Shown piece by piece: positions 9,212-17,513 of a DNA stretch of 64,000 nucleotides; the first letter of the stretch is position 1; every line of letters starts with the position of its first letter. The DNA is from WRGT01 sp942493035 (GTDB lineage: Bacteria > Spirochaetota > UBA4802 > UBA5550), in NCBI GenBank assembly GCA_942493035.1, contig OW818666.1, positions 4,526,001 to 4,590,000 of the forward strand, written 5' to 3'. Below the pieces are notes generated by a model. That model saw only the letters and a list, made by a program, of their open reading frames with translations, was not told where the DNA came from and did not search any database. Both the position numbers and the translations under genes were made by a program.

Positions 9212-11509
9212 ATGGGAGAATGGAAAAAGACGCAATGTGCCAAGTGTGCTGTCAGTTGCGGATTAGAGATGGAAATCGAAAATAATAAAATTGTAAATGT
9301 TCGTCCTGATCCTGACAGCCCTCGTACAAAAGGGTACTGCTGCAGGAAGGGCAGATCTTCAAAGTATTTTCAGGAAAATCCGGATAGATTAAAGTATCCC
9401 ATGAAAAGAGTTGATAATGAGTATGTACGCATTTCATGGGAACAGGCTTATAAAGAAATTGCTGAGAAAGCTAATACAATACTGAAAGATCATGGACCCC
9501 GTGTTTTTGCTTTGGCAGGCTGCGCTCTTGCATCAGCCCAGGCTCAGTTGGCAGTCGCAAGGCCCCTTATGAACGCAATCGGCACAAAGTACATATATAA
9601 TCCCATAGGACTTGAGTTTATGGGCGACTGGTGGAGCCACGGTAAAATCATCGGTGATCAGAACGGTTTTGCGGAAGCAGATGATCACAAGGTTGATGTG
9701 TTTATCTTCTGGGGAAGTAATTCTTATGTTTCTCACCAGATAGCCAATGCACGCTCAATCATACGCGAGATATCTGAAGATCCGGATAGGATGGTAATTA
9801 CTGTTGATCCACGTCTTTCAGAAACAGCCCGCATGTCAGATATGCATATAGCACCACGACCGGGCACAGACTCGTTATTATTACGAGCTATGATTGCGCT
9901 AATACTTAAAAAAGGATGGCAGGACCAGGAATATCTGGATAAAAGATCAAAGGACTTTGACAAGATAAAGCCCTGGTTTGAAAATTTCGACATAGATAAC
10001 GCCCTGCGTGTCTGCCGCGTACCATATAAACAGATAGAAGATTTCTGTCGTATTCTCACTACAAAAAAATGGGGATGCCACCGGGACCTCGGGCTGTTCT
10101 TCGGCCGTCACAATACGCTAAGCAGTTATCTTTCGGTTATACTTGAGGCAGTATGCGGCGTGCTGTTGGTTGACGGTGGAGCCATTATCCATGATGACTT
10201 CACTCCCCGCGGTATTACTGCTGACGAAAACGACCCCGATGTCTGGCGGACCGTTGCGACTAATCGTTTTCCGGTTTTGGAGACATACCCCGAAGGTGTA
10301 CTGGCAAAAGAGATCATGAGCGACAATCCGGAGCATCTTCGGGTATTATTTGCCTCTGCCACCAACCTCGTGAGGACTTTTCCTGATACTAAAGAACTTG
10401 AAAAGGCAATAAAGAAACTTGATTTATTTGTTTGTATTGAAATCTGTGAAACCGAAACAACAATACTGGCAGACTATGTGCTTCCGGCAAAGACAGGTTA
10501 CGAGACGTATGACTTTACTACTTTTCAGGGAAATTATCCTGACATTGACTGCACATTAAAGCAACCAGTTCTTGATTCAACTGATGAATGTAAAGAAAAC
10601 TCTATTATCTGGATAGAGATTGCTGATGCCATGGGTCTAATCCCAAAACTGCCTAAGAGCCTGTACAAAGCTGCTGATAAAGCAGTTAAAACCGGTGATC
10701 GCATACCCTATTTTATAAAACTTCTCAAGTACATTCTGTTGCACAAAAAATACGAAGAAAGATTACCGCTAATTGTTGGAAAAACTCTTGGTATGGCTAT
10801 GGGGAGTGTTACAAAATCAATAATGTGGGCGGCACTGTTAACCTCTCCACTGGCTGGAAGGGGAATATGTGAACGGGCAGGATTCGGGCCTGGAAATAAG
10901 CATAGATTTTTAAAACTTATCCCCATGTTTCGCACCCTTCTTACCATGGATAACGTATTCCAGGCAGTAGAAGACACTCCTCAAGGTGTCCGCATTGGCA
11001 TTTCTGAACGCGGAAAAAACTTTGAAGACCATATCAAGCATCCGGATAAGAGGCTGCATTTATATTGCGACGAGATAAACGAATATATAAAACGTATTAC
11101 TCCTGAACTGGAAGAGGCGGCAATCGCTACTACCAAGGAATTTCCGATGCTTCTTAGTTCGGGTAATCATGCAGATTCCGGTCACAATACAACTATGCGG
11201 AATCCCGGAACGTACAAATACAGAAAACCTTATGTGCTGTCGATTAATCCTGATGATAGTAAAGCTATGGGTATATCAGACGGTCAGTTAGTTCGAGTGA
11301 CGACTAAAGCAGGCTCTGCATGCATACCTGTCGAATACACTTATAGGGCATCAAAAGGGTATGCGATCTTTCCTCATCATTTTGGACTTACAGTTAATGG
11401 TGTGACAGTAGGTACAACATCAAACGAATTGTCAGCTTCAGAGGATATCGATGAATTAACAGGCAATGCAATATTGCGTTATGTGCCCTGCCGCATTGAA
11501 GCGGTATAA
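9212..11509 (+). CDS. Molybdopterin oxidoreductase, DMSO reductase family
   Basis: A 765-residue bis-MGD enzyme. The N-terminal 4Fe-4S domain has Cys9, Cys12, Cys16 and Cys44 (CxKG form). The molybdopterin domains include FWGSNSYVSHQIANAR, TVDPRLSETARMSDMHIAPRPGTD (cut here in two familiar blocks) and the C-terminal dinucleotide-binding part (SSGNHADSGHNTTMRNP). There is no Tat signal, so it is probably cytoplasmic. The metal-ligand loop (GLEFMGDWWSHG) has no cysteine or selenocysteine codon, which argues against a standard formate dehydrogenase. No dedicated electron-transfer subunit adjoins it. It opens the long operon and has both operator types upstream. Substrate unknown. Confidence 0.85.
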   Translation: MGEWKKTQCAKCAVSCGLEMEIENNKIVNVRPDPDSPRTKGYCCRKGRSSKYFQENPDRLKYPMKRVDNEYVRISWEQAYKEIAEKANTILKDHGPRVFALAGCALASAQAQLAVARPLMNAIGTKYIYNPIGLEFMGDWWSHGKIIGDQNGFAEADDHKVDVFIFWGSNSYVSHQIANARSIIREISEDPDRMVITVDPRLSETARMSDMHIAPRPGTDSLLLRAMIALILKKGWQDQEYLDKRSKDFDKIKPWFENFDIDNALRVCRVPYKQIEDFCRILTTKKWGCHRDLGLFFGRHNTLSSYLSVILEAVCGVLLVDGGAIIHDDFTPRGITADENDPDVWRTVATNRFPVLETYPEGVLAKEIMSDNPEHLRVLFASATNLVRTFPDTKELEKAIKKLDLFVCIEICETETTILADYVLPAKTGYETYDFTTFQGNYPDIDCTLKQPVLDSTDECKENSIIWIEIADAMGLIPKLPKSLYKAADKAVKTGDRIPYFIKLLKYILLHKKYEERLPLIVGKTLGMAMGSVTKSIMWAALLTSPLAGRGICERAGFGPGNKHRFLKLIPMFRTLLTMDNVFQAVEDTPQGVRIGISERGKNFEDHIKHPDKRLHLYCDEINEYIKRITPELEEAAIATTKEFPMLLSSGNHADSGHNTTMRNPGTYKYRKPYVLSINPDDSKAMGISDGQLVRVTTKAGSACIPVEYTYRASKGYAIFPHHFGLTVNGVTVGTTSNELSASEDIDELTGNAILRYVPCRIEAV

Positions 11510-11550
11510 GGTTAGATTTATCGGGATATAAAAAATTGCGGAGGAGCGAA

Positions 11551-11745
11551 ATGGAGATTACTGAAAAAGACCGTAAGATGGCAAAATTTTGTCTCAATGA
11601 TTGTCCGGTATGCAGGCATGCACGTAAAAAACAATCCGGAGCAGCTTATTGGTTTGTAAAAAATGTTGAACCGAAATTCTGCCCATATTGCCAGGCTTAT
11701 GAAAAAGTATACGGCAAAAAAGCACATGAGAAACTGAAGGAGTAA
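11551..11745 (+). CDS. Small cysteine-rich protein, possible zinc or iron site
   Basis: A 64-residue protein starting at the ATG preceded by GGAGGAG. It has five cysteines, mainly as CLNDCPVC and CPYC, and a basic C-terminus. It sits 41 bp after the molybdoenzyme and before AOR, so it may be a metal-binding accessory or electron-transfer partner. I do not recognise the family. Confidence 0.6.
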   Translation: MEITEKDRKMAKFCLNDCPVCRHARKKQSGAAYWFVKNVEPKFCPYCQAYEKVYGKKAHEKLKE

Positions 11746-11951
11746 ATTTTAAAATAATCAATTCAGGAAACCTAAGGCGTTGAGAGCCACGGGACAGTTT
11801 AAATCATTATCAATTTATCACAGGGGAAATGTTGGAGTTTCAAAAAAAATAAAAAACGTAAAATGACAATACTTAAGCCTGTTACAAAAATACAGAATTA
11901 TTGAAGATTAGTTCATTATCTCTGTGCAAGATTGTCATTAAAGGAGACAAA

Positions 11952-13826
11952 ATGCAGCAGATCATCGGTCCAAGTAATAAAATTCTGGAAATTGATCTTT
12001 CAGAAAAAAATTTCACTGTATACAATGTAAAACCTATAGACATGAAGCTTTACCTTGGCGGTAAGGGGCAGGCACTTAAACTGTTATATGACAGATTGGA
12101 GTCCGGCATTGATCCTCTTGGAGAGGATAATATTTTAGCAGTGACCACCGGTGTACTTTTAGGCACAGGGGCACCATGCTCCGGTCGATTTGCTGCAGTC
12201 AGCAAATCGCCACTTACCGGAATTATGACTTCCTGTTCATGCGGCGGATCATTTGGTATGGCGTTAAAAACATCCGGCTGGGATGGTATACTGGTAAAAG
12301 GAAAGGCCAAAACTCCAGTGTATCTCTATATCGATTCTAAGGGAGTTGAATTCCGTGATGCTGAAAAGCTCTGGGGTCTTGATACAAAGAAAACTCAGGA
12401 GGCTATTAGTAAAGATAGCGGCGGTATACTTGCAATCGGACCTGCCGGTGAAAACCTTGTAAGATACGCTAATATTGCATCAGGCCACAGGTTTCTCGGG
12501 CGTGGCGGCCTTGGGGCTGTTATGGGATCAAAAAATCTGAAGGCGATCTCTGCCAAGGGTGGAGAATTTAAAATCCTGCCGGTTAAGCAAAAAAAATTCG
12601 ATAAGGCCAAAAAGAAAGCCACCTCATATATAAACAGTAATGATATTACAGGCGGTTCATACAGAAAATATGGAACAAATTCACATGTAAATTTATGCAA
12701 CGACGGCGGAATATTACCTGTCAGAAATTTCACAGGGGGTTCACATGGTGAAGCTCATAAAATCTCAGGTGAAGCAATGGCCGATCGTTTTAAGACAACG
12801 TACAGTACTTGTAAACCATGCACAATTCTCTGCGGTCATAAAGGAAATATAAATGGAGAGATCCGGCAGATACCTGAATATGAAACAGTCGGACTTATGG
12901 GATCAAATCTCGAGATTTTTGATCCGGTAATAATATCGGACTGGAATGAAATATGCTCGCTAATGGGGATGGATACAATTTCAGCTGGTGGAACTCTTGC
13001 ATGGGCAATGGAAGCGGGCGAAAAGGGTCTTTTTAAAACTGATCTGAAGTTCGGTTCGCCTGAAGGTGTTTCTCAAACACTTAAAGATATCGCTTTGCTT
13101 AAAGGAGATGGAAAGGATCTGGCAATGGGTTCCAGATTCTGTTCAAAGAAATACGGCGGCGAGGATTTTGCAATGCAGGTTAAAGGATTGGAGATGCCCG
13201 GGTACGAGCCAAGAGGTGCATTCGGCCAGGGTCTCGCGTATTCAGTTGCAAATAGAGGAGCATGCCATGTGGGTAATGCGATGTTCGCCCTTGAAGTATT
13301 TCAGGATCTCATCGAACCATATACATTCAGAAGCAAGGCATCTCTCGTTAAGTTCCAGGAGGATATCATCTCTTCTATTAATTCACTTCAGACATGTGTA
13401 TTCACTTCGTTTCCCTATCAGCTTGAGACACCATTGCTGAAGTTCTCTCCTAAATTTGTTCTTAAAATTATGATGACTTCGTTTGCGGGTTTGGCAGTAA
13501 AATTTATTGATATAAGCCTATGGCCTGAATTCTGGTCATCTGTAACAGGGGAGAGAATGGGAATAAACGCATTTCTTCGCGCAGGTGAGAGAATACAGGT
13601 TCTTGAAAGACTGATGAATACTAATGAAGGAATTTCAAAGAAGGATGACACTCTCCCTGTACGGCTACTCACAGAGAAAAGAAAGTGCGATACTAAAGAA
13701 AGACCGATTCCTCTGGAAAAAATGCTCAACAGATATTATATGGTTAGAGGATTTGACAGGAACGGAATACCCAAACCCCGCACAATAAAAAAATTAAAAA
13801 TACAAAAAGCAAGAGCTGGAGAATAG
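11952..13826 (+). CDS. aor: Aldehyde:ferredoxin oxidoreductase (tungsten enzyme family)
   Basis: A 624-residue AOR-family enzyme. I start it at the ATG after AAAGGAG rather than at the in-frame ATG at 11901. The N-terminal domain carries LGGKGQA, the TGAPCSGRFAAVSKSPLTG pterin-binding block and GIMTSCSCGG. The 4Fe-4S ligands are Cys287, Cys290 and Cys294 (CKPCTILC) with Cys482 (LQTCVF), close to the Pyrococcus AOR positions 288/291/295/494. The enzyme would oxidise aldehydes to acids with ferredoxin, or reduce acids in reverse, using tungsten- or molybdenum-bispterin. It is followed after 2 bp by the alcohol-dehydrogenase pair. An unexplained 206-bp gap before it could hold an internal promoter. 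Confidence 0.92.
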   Translation: MQQIIGPSNKILEIDLSEKNFTVYNVKPIDMKLYLGGKGQALKLLYDRLESGIDPLGEDNILAVTTGVLLGTGAPCSGRFAAVSKSPLTGIMTSCSCGGSFGMALKTSGWDGILVKGKAKTPVYLYIDSKGVEFRDAEKLWGLDTKKTQEAISKDSGGILAIGPAGENLVRYANIASGHRFLGRGGLGAVMGSKNLKAISAKGGEFKILPVKQKKFDKAKKKATSYINSNDITGGSYRKYGTNSHVNLCNDGGILPVRNFTGGSHGEAHKISGEAMADRFKTTYSTCKPCTILCGHKGNINGEIRQIPEYETVGLMGSNLEIFDPVIISDWNEICSLMGMDTISAGGTLAWAMEAGEKGLFKTDLKFGSPEGVSQTLKDIALLKGDGKDLAMGSRFCSKKYGGEDFAMQVKGLEMPGYEPRGAFGQGLAYSVANRGACHVGNAMFALEVFQDLIEPYTFRSKASLVKFQEDIISSINSLQTCVFTSFPYQLETPLLKFSPKFVLKIMMTSFAGLAVKFIDISLWPEFWSSVTGERMGINAFLRAGERIQVLERLMNTNEGISKKDDTLPVRLLTEKRKCDTKERPIPLEKMLNRYYMVRGFDRNGIPKPRTIKKLKIQKARAGE

Positions 13827-13828
13827 AT

Positions 13829-15007
13829 ATGCATATACCAGACTATTTTGAATTTTATAATAAAACAAAAATAAATTCCGGGAAGATAGCACTTGAAAAT
13901 ATTCCCTATGAACTTGAAAGCTTGAACACTGTTAAACCTCTGATTATAACTGATCAAAAAAGTGTGAAGAGCGGAGTAATAAAAACTCTTATAAAATCTT
14001 TTTATAATTCGAAAGTAACAATCGGGGCGGTATACGATGAATTACCGGAATACGCAACAACTGCGCTGTTAAAGGATCTCTCAAGGCTTTTCAGTGACAG
14101 GGGGTGTGATTCCATTATTGCAGTCGGAGGTGAAAATGCTGTTTCTGCTGCTAAGGGACTCAACATCCTTGTTTCAAACAAGTCTGACAATCTCGTGATG
14201 TTTGAAAACATGGATAACAGCGCTCCGTTAAAACCATTCCTTTTTATCCCAACGTCAGCAGCTGGTGGTACCGAAGTATCTAATGAAGCTGTTATTGATT
14301 CACGCGTATATAAGTCGGACGATCTTTTTCCTGATCTTGTGATCATAGATAAAAGAATGCTGAAATATCAGGAAAAAATATACACAGCATCTTCGGCGAT
14401 GCTTGCACTGACACAGGCTATTGAAGCATGCTCAATTGACGAATCAAATCCGATAAATGATGCATTTGCTTATGCTTCTATTGAACTTGTTTATGAAAAA
14501 TTAGCCGGTGTACATAAACGAAATTTCAATAAAACTGTAAAGACTGGTTTTATAAACGGCGTGGCCATTTCAGGTATAGTTTATTCCAATGCACCTGAAG
14601 GATTGGCTCGAGCTATAGGTTTTGAAATGGAAAAAATGACAGGGCATCCTGCCGGACTCTGTGCCGGTTTAGTACTTCCATATTCAATTGATTATAAATT
14701 CCGTTTTGAAAAGACAGGAATAAGAGGGGAGCTCCTTCTGCCTCTTGTCGGAATTGAAAATTATTGTGTGGTTCATGAAAGTGAAAGAGCTGAAAAGTGT
14801 GTTTCCCTGCTTTATCATATGATTAATAATCTTGAAGGTATAATCCCCGGTAGAATTAAAGATCTCAATATTCCTTTTTATAAGATAGAAAAAATAGCTG
14901 AAGCAGCCCAGGCACGCGTCGGGAACAGGTATAGTAAAGGAGCCGCACTTAAAATATTGGAACATGCTTATGAAGGTATACCGTTTAAGAAGGGGGATGA
15001 TAAATGA
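13829..15007 (+). CDS. Iron-alcohol-dehydrogenase-like pseudoenzyme
   Basis: A 392-residue paralogue of the alcohol dehydrogenase encoded 566 bp downstream; both start MHIP-x-Y-x-EF. The group III ADH fold is kept, but the four metal ligands of the active copy (Asp198, His202, His267, His281) align with Leu192, Gln196, Arg261 and Ala275. The GGGS cofactor motif is GGENAVSAAKG. I infer that it cannot bind the catalytic metal or NAD(P) normally. Retention of a full-length frame tightly coupled to AOR (2 bp) and to the next gene (4-bp overlap) points to a structural or regulatory partner role. Confidence 0.85.
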   Translation: MHIPDYFEFYNKTKINSGKIALENIPYELESLNTVKPLIITDQKSVKSGVIKTLIKSFYNSKVTIGAVYDELPEYATTALLKDLSRLFSDRGCDSIIAVGGENAVSAAKGLNILVSNKSDNLVMFENMDNSAPLKPFLFIPTSAAGGTEVSNEAVIDSRVYKSDDLFPDLVIIDKRMLKYQEKIYTASSAMLALTQAIEACSIDESNPINDAFAYASIELVYEKLAGVHKRNFNKTVKTGFINGVAISGIVYSNAPEGLARAIGFEMEKMTGHPAGLCAGLVLPYSIDYKFRFEKTGIRGELLLPLVGIENYCVVHESERAEKCVSLLYHMINNLEGIIPGRIKDLNIPFYKIEKIAEAAQARVGNRYSKGAALKILEHAYEGIPFKKGDDK

Positions 15008-15546
15008 ACACAGATAAGTTTCCTGAAATAAAACCGAAAGTGAGATTTATTAAAAAAATATATTTAACTGTTATGCTTTGGGTAGTCGGCCATGCGATTC
15101 AGGCTGCGGCAAAAGTAGACAGGGAAGTGAAAGCTGAGTTCGCGTCGCTTCGTGATGATTTTATTGTTAAGCTGTCTATTATGCCCGATGGACCTGCGAT
15201 GATTGTTGGTAAAGATAAGAAGGGTATTGTAAAGTATATGGGCTGGAATGATAAAGGGGAAAAAGTCACACTTGATATGAAAATTAAAAATATATCAAGT
15301 GCAATCCTGGTATTTACATTTCAGGAGGGAACATGTGAGGCATTTTGTAACAACCGGTTTATTGTTTCCGGAGATCTGCCTGATGCTGTAACATTTGTGC
15401 GGATATTGAATATTATTGAGATTTACCTGCTCCCTGAATTTATTGCGAAACTGGCAGTTAAGAGATACCCGAAGTGGTCACAGATGAATCCTGTCAGAAA
15501 ACATTTTGGCAGGGTATTGATTTACATACGGGCATTTACCATTTGA
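15004..15546 (+). CDS. SCP2-like lipid-binding-domain protein
   Basis: A 180-residue protein. Its start overlaps the upstream stop (ATGA), indicating translational coupling. A basic, hydrophobic N-terminus (IYLTVMLWVVGHAIQAAA) may associate with the membrane. The rest resembles the SCP2 sterol/lipid-carrier fold (FIVKLSIMPDGPAM ... LVFTFQEGTCEAF ... RFIVSGDLPDA). A second SCP2-like gene in the same putative regulon lies at 26344. It might present a hydrophobic alcohol or aldehyde to the neighbouring enzymes. Family assignment is from pattern memory, moderate confidence. Confidence 0.6.
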   Translation: MNTDKFPEIKPKVRFIKKIYLTVMLWVVGHAIQAAAKVDREVKAEFASLRDDFIVKLSIMPDGPAMIVGKDKKGIVKYMGWNDKGEKVTLDMKIKNISSAILVFTFQEGTCEAFCNNRFIVSGDLPDAVTFVRILNIIEIYLLPEFIAKLAVKRYPKWSQMNPVRKHFGRVLIYIRAFTI

Positions 15547-15572
15547 TATTATGAATCTGATAGGAGTTAGAT

Positions 15573-16820
15573 ATGCATATACCAGGATATTATGAATTCT
15601 GCAACCGGGTGAAAGTAGTTTCAGGGCACCTGGCACTCGATAAACTTCAGGAGATGCTGAAAAGTTTGAAATCATCAAAGCCGTTAATTATAACAGATAA
15701 AGGCGTAATGGGGGCCGGACTTATTGAACCGGTCAGAAAAGCGCTTGGCAGCCTGACAAATGGCGCAATATTTTATGAAAATGTACCTGTAGATTCAGAT
15801 GTAAAGACAGTTCTTGAAATAGCAGGATTATACCGGTCCTCTAGTTGTGATTCAATAATCGCAGTAGGGGGGGGATCCGTTCTTGATACAGCGAAGGGAG
15901 TGAATATTCTTGTTTCTGAAAACTCCGAAAATCTGATGGACTTCAGCGGTTCGGGGGCTTTGAAACGTCCGCTTAAACCGCTGATCGCAGTACCAACAAC
16001 TTCAGGAACAGGCTCTGAGATGACACTTGTTGCTGTAATAGCAGATCCTTCACGTAATGTGAAGATGCTTTTCCCTTCACTTTTTCTACTGCCGAATATG
16101 GCAATACTTGACTCTCGAATGACCAAAACTCTGCCTCCATTCCTTACAGCACCGACTGCAATGGATGCGATGACTCATGCCTTTGAGGCATATACATGTA
16201 TGTCTAAGAATCCCCTTAGCGACGTAACAGCTCTCTCCGCAATTAAGCTTATCAGCGAGAATATACTAACTTCAATTGCGAACCCGGGAGATCTTAAAGC
16301 GAGATTGGCCCTGGCGAATGGATCGGCCCTTGCAGGTATGAGTTTCTCTAATTCTGCTGTAGGAATGGTCCATGCAATCGGGCATTCAATTGGTGCAATA
16401 TGTCATGCCGCCCATGGCACGTGTATGAGTATACTCCTCCCGTATGGATTAGAGTATAATCTTCATAAAACAGGACACCTCACTGGAGAACTTCTTTTTC
16501 CTCTGGCTGGAGATGAAGTATACCGTAACACGCCGGTAGCAGAAAGGCCATTAAAAACTATAGTTTATCTGCGTGATTTAAACAGGAAGCTCAGAAAAGA
16601 AACAGGGGATAAACATTACACCTGTCTTAAAGAGATTGTAGACAGAGACGGAAATATGATGGTGCCAAGGGAGAAATTACCTGAAATAGCAAGACTCTCC
16701 CTCAATGATGGCGCGATTGTTTATAATCCTGAAGATCTCAATTACAATGATATTCTGAGGATTCTTGAACACGCATGGGAAGGGACTTCACTAAATCATA
16801 AAAAGGGGGTTAACGAATAG
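15573..16820 (+). CDS. Iron-containing alcohol dehydrogenase (group III)
   Basis: A 415-residue enzyme with a complete active site. GGGSVLDTAKG is the NAD(P) motif; Asp198, His202, His267 and His281 are the Fe2+ ligands with family-typical spacing (4, 65, 14). The protein interconverts alcohols and aldehydes, which would feed AOR and the aldehyde dehydrogenase encoded nearby. It lies between the SCP2-like gene and hypB (1-bp gap) in the same operon. Substrate range is unknown. Confidence 0.92.
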   Translation: MHIPGYYEFCNRVKVVSGHLALDKLQEMLKSLKSSKPLIITDKGVMGAGLIEPVRKALGSLTNGAIFYENVPVDSDVKTVLEIAGLYRSSSCDSIIAVGGGSVLDTAKGVNILVSENSENLMDFSGSGALKRPLKPLIAVPTTSGTGSEMTLVAVIADPSRNVKMLFPSLFLLPNMAILDSRMTKTLPPFLTAPTAMDAMTHAFEAYTCMSKNPLSDVTALSAIKLISENILTSIANPGDLKARLALANGSALAGMSFSNSAVGMVHAIGHSIGAICHAAHGTCMSILLPYGLEYNLHKTGHLTGELLFPLAGDEVYRNTPVAERPLKTIVYLRDLNRKLRKETGDKHYTCLKEIVDRDGNMMVPREKLPEIARLSLNDGAIVYNPEDLNYNDILRILEHAWEGTSLNHKKGVNE

Positions 16821-16821
16821 C

Positions 16822-17484
16822 ATGGATAATTTCAAGGTAATAGAAATAAAGCAAAGCGTGTTTGAAAACAACGGGAAAAACGCGGATCAGCTTCGCAAAG
16901 AACTTAAAAAAAATAAAACATTTCTTCTGAACCTGATGTCTTCTCCCGGCTCCGGCAAGACGACGACATTGGTTCGGACAATAGAGGCTCTGATAGACAA
17001 ACTGCGCATAGGCGTTATGGAGGCTGACATTGATTCAGATGTGGACGCACGTACTATTTCACAGACAGGAGCGAGAGTTATTCAGCTTCATACAGGGGGA
17101 ATGTGCCATCTTGACGCTGAAATGACCAGACAGGGACTTGAAGAATTCGGCACTGAAGATTTGGATTTTGTTGTTCTTGAAAACATCGGTAATCTTGTCT
17201 GTCCTGCAGAATTTGATACCGGTGCTGTTAAAAACGTCATGATACTATCCGTTCCTGAAGGAGATGACAAGCCGCTCAAATACCCGCTGATGTTTTCAAT
17301 GGTGGATGTACTGCTGATAAACAAGATAGATGTTTTTGATTATTTCGATTTCAATCTGGAGGCTGCAGCAGAGAGAGCGAGAAAACTCAATCCGAATATT
17401 GAAATAATACCTATTTCAGCGAAGACGGGACAGGGAGTAGAAGTTTTTTCAAACTGGATTCTTAAGCAGATTGAATCATGGTAA
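16822..17484 (+). CDS. hypB: HypB-like GTPase, nickel-insertion family
   Basis: A 220-residue SIMIBI GTPase with P-loop SSPGSGKTTT (residues 40-49), switch region EADIDSDVDARTI, the nickel-binding C-HL stretch GGMCHLDAEM, ENIGNLVCPAEF and the guanine motif INKID. The N-terminal His-rich nickel store of some HypB proteins is absent. HypB normally loads nickel into [NiFe]-hydrogenases, yet no hydrogenase gene is present here; hypA lies 2.8 kb downstream. This pair may supply a hydrogenase encoded elsewhere or serve a metalloenzyme of this operon (inference). Confidence 0.92.
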   Translation: MDNFKVIEIKQSVFENNGKNADQLRKELKKNKTFLLNLMSSPGSGKTTTLVRTIEALIDKLRIGVMEADIDSDVDARTISQTGARVIQLHTGGMCHLDAEMTRQGLEEFGTEDLDFVVLENIGNLVCPAEFDTGAVKNVMILSVPEGDDKPLKYPLMFSMVDVLLINKIDVFDYFDFNLEAAAERARKLNPNIEIIPISAKTGQGVEVFSNWILKQIESW

Positions 17485-17513
17485 CAATAATTAAATTATT
17501 GGAGAGGTAAAAA

